A stretch of 8,642 bases of DNA. Origin: VBDM01 sp041493345. Lineage in GTDB: Bacteria; Pseudomonadota; Gammaproteobacteria; Burkholderiales; SG8-39. Shown piece after piece: positions 6,728 through 8,642 of this stretch. Location: NCBI GenBank assembly GCA_041493345.1, contig JBGPYQ010000141.1, positions 1 to 8,642 of the forward strand, written 5' to 3'. Position 1 is the first letter of the stretch; the number at the start of each line of letters is the position of its first letter. Under the pieces are notes generated by a model that saw only the letters and a list, made by a program, of their open reading frames with translations, was not told the DNA's origin and did not search any database. The translations under genes were made by a program, and so were the position numbers.

Positions 6728-7075
6728 ATGAGCCCTACTTTGTTCGAGATCGGCGTCGCCCTGGTCATGGTGGCCGTGATTGGTGCCCTCCTCGTATGGT
6801 TTGCAAGATACCTTGGAGCCAGCTCGGAGGGACGCATGCTGCGCATGTTGATGCGTGCCGGCGTGGATCCCGAAATCGCGGCGCGAGGTGACAAGCAGGC
6901 AATCATCGAAGACATCCGCAGCCGGTGCCGGAAATGTCAGGCTGAGGCCTTGTGCGAACGATGGCTCGCCGGAAAAGTCGAAGGGGAAAATACCTTCTGC
7001 CCCAACGCACGGATATTTGGCGCGTTGACAAGCAACAGGGGACGGAGTGAGGCATTTCAGTCTCAGTCAGGCTGA
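6728..7075 (+). CDS. Small membrane-anchored four-cysteine protein, DUF6455-like
   Basis: The product has 115 residues. One hydrophobic segment (about residues 8-26, IGVALVMVAVIGALLVWFA) should anchor it in the inner membrane. After that comes RMLMRAGVDPEIAARGD and a cysteine cluster: Cys67 and Cys70 (RCRKC), Cys76 (ALCERWLAG) and Cys91 (FCPNA), spaced X2, X5 and X14. This arrangement, with FCPNA followed by a hydrophobic end, matches what I recall of DUF6455 proteins, whose function is not established. The cysteines could bind a metal or iron-sulfur centre or act in redox chemistry; which side of the membrane they face is unclear. An arginine follows the hydrophobic segment and only the acidic Glu7 precedes it, which suggests a cytoplasmic C-terminus. 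A strong ribosome binding site and an upstream FNR-type box show that it is a real gene, expressed on its own. Codon use is of lower GC than in the Liv operon. Confidence 0.8.
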   Translation: MSPTLFEIGVALVMVAVIGALLVWFARYLGASSEGRMLRMLMRAGVDPEIAARGDKQAIIEDIRSRCRKCQAEALCERWLAGKVEGENTFCPNARIFGALTSNRGRSEAFQSQSG

Positions 7076-7122
7076 CGCAAAGCCAAATATCCTCGCATTA
7101 GCACAGCATCACGGCCCGTCTT

Positions 7123-7143
7123 CCCCGGATTACGGTACCGGGG
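7123..7143. terminator. Candidate bidirectional terminator hairpin between convergent genes
   Basis: CCCCGG (7123-7128) and CCGGGG (7138-7143) form a six-pair GC stem with a nine-base loop. It lies in the 84 bp between the convergent DUF6455-like and Bug-family genes. On the plus strand a pyrimidine-rich CCCTTCTCTT follows a few bases later, but there is no true T-run. Position supports a terminator role; the structure alone is weak evidence. Confidence 0.4.
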
Positions 7144-7159
7144 CAGCCCTTCTCTTGCA

Positions 7160-8128
7160 TCACTTGATGAAGCCTGCCTTGCGCGCAATCTCCTCGACCA
7201 TACGGTACTCGTCGCGGATTTCGTCGAGCAGCTTCTGCGGCGGCTGGTAGTCCTCGACCATCCCCAGCGCGTGCAGCCTTGCCGCGACTGCCGGGGTCTT
7301 CACCGCCTTCTCGATCGCCGGCACGAGAACGCCGGTGACTTCGGCAGGAACGCCTGCCGGCGCGATAAAAGCGGCCCATACGCCGAGCAGCTTCTGCGCA
7401 TGGCCGAGGGCGGCGAGGGTCGGGATTTCAGGAAAATCCGGAAAGCTGCTGGAGGCGACGATGCCCCGCATCGAGCCGCTCTTCAGGTGACCGCTCAGCA
7501 CCCCCAGCGCAAGCGCTACGCCCTCGACGTGTCCGCCGCGCATCGCGGTGATCGCGGGCGAGGCGCCTTTGAACGGCACCGCGACGATGTCGGTTCCGGC
7601 GATCGAGTTGATGGTGGCGACGGCGAATTCGCCGGCCGAGCCGGCCCCGGGCGTGCCGATGCGCACCTGGCCGGGATTCGCCCTGGCGTAGGCGACCAGC
7701 CCGGCGAAATTCCGGTACGGCAGGTCGCTTCGGACTGCGACGATGCTTGGCGTGCGCATCGCGAGTCCCAGCGGCGTGATGTCCTTCATCGGATCGTAGG
7801 TCGCGGTCTGCGGATCGAGCACGCGCCTGAAGGTCAGCGCGGCGTTCATGGTGAAACCGATCGTGTAGCCGTCCTTGTTCGCCTTGACCACGCTGTCGGC
7901 GCCCAGCGCGCCGCCGGCGCCGGGACGGTTCACCACGAGGACGGGGACCTTGAGCGATTTCGCGAGTTCTTCTCCGATGGCGCGCGCTGCTATATCCACC
8001 GCGTCGCCCGGCGCGAGCGGAACGATCACGGTGATCGGTCCCTTCGGGTAGTCCTGCGCTTGCGCCCACGCTGCGGCCGCGAGAAGCAGCGCGCCGGTCA
8101 ATACGCGGCGCGTACGCTGATTCGTCAT
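7160..8128 (-). CDS. Bug/TctC-family tripartite tricarboxylate transporter substrate-binding protein, orphan
   Basis: This is a periplasmic solute-binding protein of 322 residues, typical for the Bug family. The signal peptide has the n-region MTNQRTRR and an Ala/Leu core, with cleavage expected after AQA (residue 24), leaving QDYPKGPITVIVPLAPG. The family motif NRPGAGG is at 67-73, followed by GADSVVKANKDGYTI. Later segments GTPGAGSAGEF and VPFKGASPAITAMRGGHVE are also family hallmarks. The ligand loop normally reads PGG..D; here it is PGDAVD (40-45), with Asp42 replacing Gly. Bug proteins bind carboxylates, amides and related solutes, and most are encoded without TctA/TctB neighbours, as here. 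The start is supported by GGGAGGA (8138-8144 on the minus strand) nine bases upstream. The gene is divergent from the UbiD-like gene, suggesting a shared regulator and possibly a shared substrate pathway. The ligand is unknown. Confidence 0.92.
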   Translation of the reverse strand: MTNQRTRRVLTGALLLAAAAWAQAQDYPKGPITVIVPLAPGDAVDIAARAIGEELAKSLKVPVLVVNRPGAGGALGADSVVKANKDGYTIGFTMNAALTFRRVLDPQTATYDPMKDITPLGLAMRTPSIVAVRSDLPYRNFAGLVAYARANPGQVRIGTPGAGSAGEFAVATINSIAGTDIVAVPFKGASPAITAMRGGHVEGVALALGVLSGHLKSGSMRGIVASSSFPDFPEIPTLAALGHAQKLLGVWAAFIAPAGVPAEVTGVLVPAIEKAVKTPAVAARLHALGMVEDYQPPQKLLDEIRDEYRMVEEIARKAGFIK

Positions 8129-8137
8129 GATCTGGTT

Positions 8138-8144
8138 TCCTCCC
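8138..8144 (-). promoter_or_regulatory. Ribosome binding site of the Bug-family gene
   Basis: Read on the minus strand this is GGGAGGA, nine bases before the ATG at 8128-8126. It is a near-ideal Shine-Dalgarno and fixes the start of the binding-protein gene. Confidence 0.75.
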
Positions 8145-8159
8145 TATCGTGTCGCAGGC

Positions 8160-8165
8160 ATTCTA
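8160..8165 (-). promoter_or_regulatory. Possible -10 element for the Bug-family gene
   Basis: The minus strand reads TAGAAT, five of six matches to TATAAT, at a position giving a leader of roughly 24 bases before the ATG. No good -35 hexamer stands at the usual spacing. That place (about 8182-8188) falls within the left arm of the 12-bp inverted repeat, which fits an activator- or repressor-controlled promoter. Confidence 0.4.
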
Positions 8166-8178
8166 CGGCCGTTGGCGC

Positions 8179-8253
8179 CCCGGCGCATTCGGGTCGTCAC
8201 TACCGACCGGCGAAACGCATTGCGTGCGGGGGCTTGTGTCAGAATGCGCCGGG
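8179..8253. repeat. Perfect 12-bp inverted repeat in the divergent Bug/UbiD-like promoter region
   Basis: CCCGGCGCATTC (8179-8190) and GAATGCGCCGGG (8242-8253) are exact reverse complements with 51 bases between them. The arm centres are 63 bp apart, about six helical turns, so proteins bound to both arms would face the same side of the DNA. Two smaller dyads lie between the arms: GGTCG/CGACC (8192-8196 and 8204-8208) and ACGCA-T-TGCGT (8215-8225). The left arm covers the expected -35 area of the minus-strand gene. An operator pair for a divergent regulator, or a structured leader RNA for the plus-strand gene, are both possible. Confidence 0.6.
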
Positions 8254-8283
8254 CGTGTCCTGAAAATGTGATCGAAAGAACCT

Positions 8284-8288
8284 GGAGG
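8284..8288 (+). promoter_or_regulatory. Ribosome binding site of the UbiD-like gene
   Basis: GGAGG lies four bases before the ATG at 8293. The spacing is slightly short but acceptable, and it supports this ATG as the start. Confidence 0.6.
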
Positions 8289-8292
8289 CCCG

Positions 8293-8642
8293 ATGACACC
8301 GCACGAATCTCCCAAGGACTTGCGCACCTGGATCGCCCAGCTCGATGCCGCGGGAGAGCTCATTCGCATCGACAAGCCCGTGGATCCGCTCACGCAGATG
8401 GGTGCGCTTCTCTATCAGAGCCGCGAGAAGGCGCTGTTCTTCGAGAAACTCCCGCACGGCTGGCGCGCGCTCGGCCAGGCGCCGGCAAACCTTCGACACG
8501 CCGCGCTCGCTTTCGGCGCGCGCGAGGAAGAGCTGGTCCCGCTGATCGCCGAGCGCATGCTGAAGTTGATCGAGCCGGTGATGGTGAAGGACGCGCCGGT
8601 GAAGGAGCTGAAGTTCGGCAAAGGCGAGTTTGACCTGACGCA
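8293..8642 (+). CDS. UbiD-family decarboxylase, N-terminal part, cut by the window end
   Basis: The frame is open from ATG 8293 to the window edge: 116 complete codons and two extra bases, the N-terminal quarter or so of a protein usually near 450-500 residues. The start DLRTWIAQLDAAGELIRIDK (residues 9-28), then PVDPLTQMGALLYQSREKALFFEKL and the later PVMVKDAPVKEL and EFDLT segments, follow the N-terminal domain of UbiD-type (de)carboxylases. These enzymes use prenylated FMN, made by a UbiX partner, to decarboxylate or carboxylate aromatic or unsaturated acids. The prFMN-binding and catalytic Glu/Arg/Glu residues would lie beyond the window, so activity cannot be judged. Being divergent from a Bug-type carboxylate-binding protein argues for a catabolic member rather than ubiquinone-biosynthetic UbiD. 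That last point is inference. Confidence 0.85.
   Translation, partial: MTPHESPKDLRTWIAQLDAAGELIRIDKPVDPLTQMGALLYQSREKALFFEKLPHGWRALGQAPANLRHAALAFGAREEELVPLIAERMLKLIEPVMVKDAPVKELKFGKGEFDLT

Noticed and set aside
6403..6891. Plus-strand open frame of 162 codons overlapping the metal-binding-protein stop by ATGA
   Set aside because: The product is Arg/Ser/Gly-rich, has no recognisable domain and runs through the well-supported DUF6455-like gene in another frame. No ribosome binding site of note.
7271..8263. Plus-strand open frame of 330 codons opposite the Bug-family gene
   Set aside because: Arg/His/Gly-rich composition without motifs; the minus-strand gene has a signal peptide, family motifs and a strong ribosome binding site.
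8127..8633. Plus-strand open frame of 168 codons at the window end
   Set aside because: Arg-rich shadow of the UbiD-like gene, which is in a different frame with GGAGG and recognisable family sequence.
1..8642. Search for CRISPR arrays, tRNA or rRNA genes, transposases, integrases, toxin-antitoxin pairs or phage genes
   Set aside because: No regularly spaced repeats, cloverleaf-like segments, recombinase motifs or terminal inverted repeats with target duplications were seen.

Overview
This GC-rich window reads as chromosomal DNA of a proteobacterium. A betaproteobacterium of Burkholderiales type is most likely: high-affinity branched-chain-amino-acid-type (HAAT/Liv) ABC cassettes, orphan Bug-family binding proteins, UbiD-like decarboxylases and FNR-type boxes are all common there. 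This placement is inferred from gene content and protein style, not from a marker gene.

Layout. (1) 1-558: the 3' part of an enoyl-CoA hydratase/isomerase (crotonase) family gene, truncated by the window edge; both classical catalytic glutamates appear to be replaced. (2) 647-5351: a complete five-gene HAAT/Liv-type importer, all on +, in the order LivG-like ATPase, LivF-like ATPase, LivK-like periplasmic binding protein, LivH-like permease, LivM-like permease. Gaps are short (8-bp overlap, 42, 100 and 14 bp), so one operon is likely, perhaps including the upstream crotonase. A strong imperfect hairpin lies between the binding-protein gene and the first permease gene. (3) About 5352-7120: a stretch of visibly lower GC holding an orphan ZnuA-type metal-binding protein and a small membrane-anchored DUF6455-like protein with four cysteines. 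The second gene is preceded by a near-consensus FNR/ANR-type box inside a larger palindrome. (4) 7160-8128 on the minus strand: an orphan Bug/TctC-type solute-binding protein. (5) 8293 to the end on +: the N-terminus of a UbiD-family decarboxylase, divergent from the Bug gene. Their 164-bp shared promoter region contains a perfect 12-bp inverted repeat with arms 63 bp apart centre to centre.

How the parts may work together. The ABC system should import a small organic solute (amino acid, amide or aromatic/organic acid) into a CoA-dependent pathway represented by the crotonase. The Bug protein may capture a carboxylate that the UbiD-like enzyme, or its pathway, processes. Neither substrate can be read from the sequence. 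The metal-binding protein and the DUF6455-like gene look unrelated to these catabolic genes and may be an inserted segment. I saw no tRNA, rRNA, CRISPR array, transposase or insertion-sequence ends.
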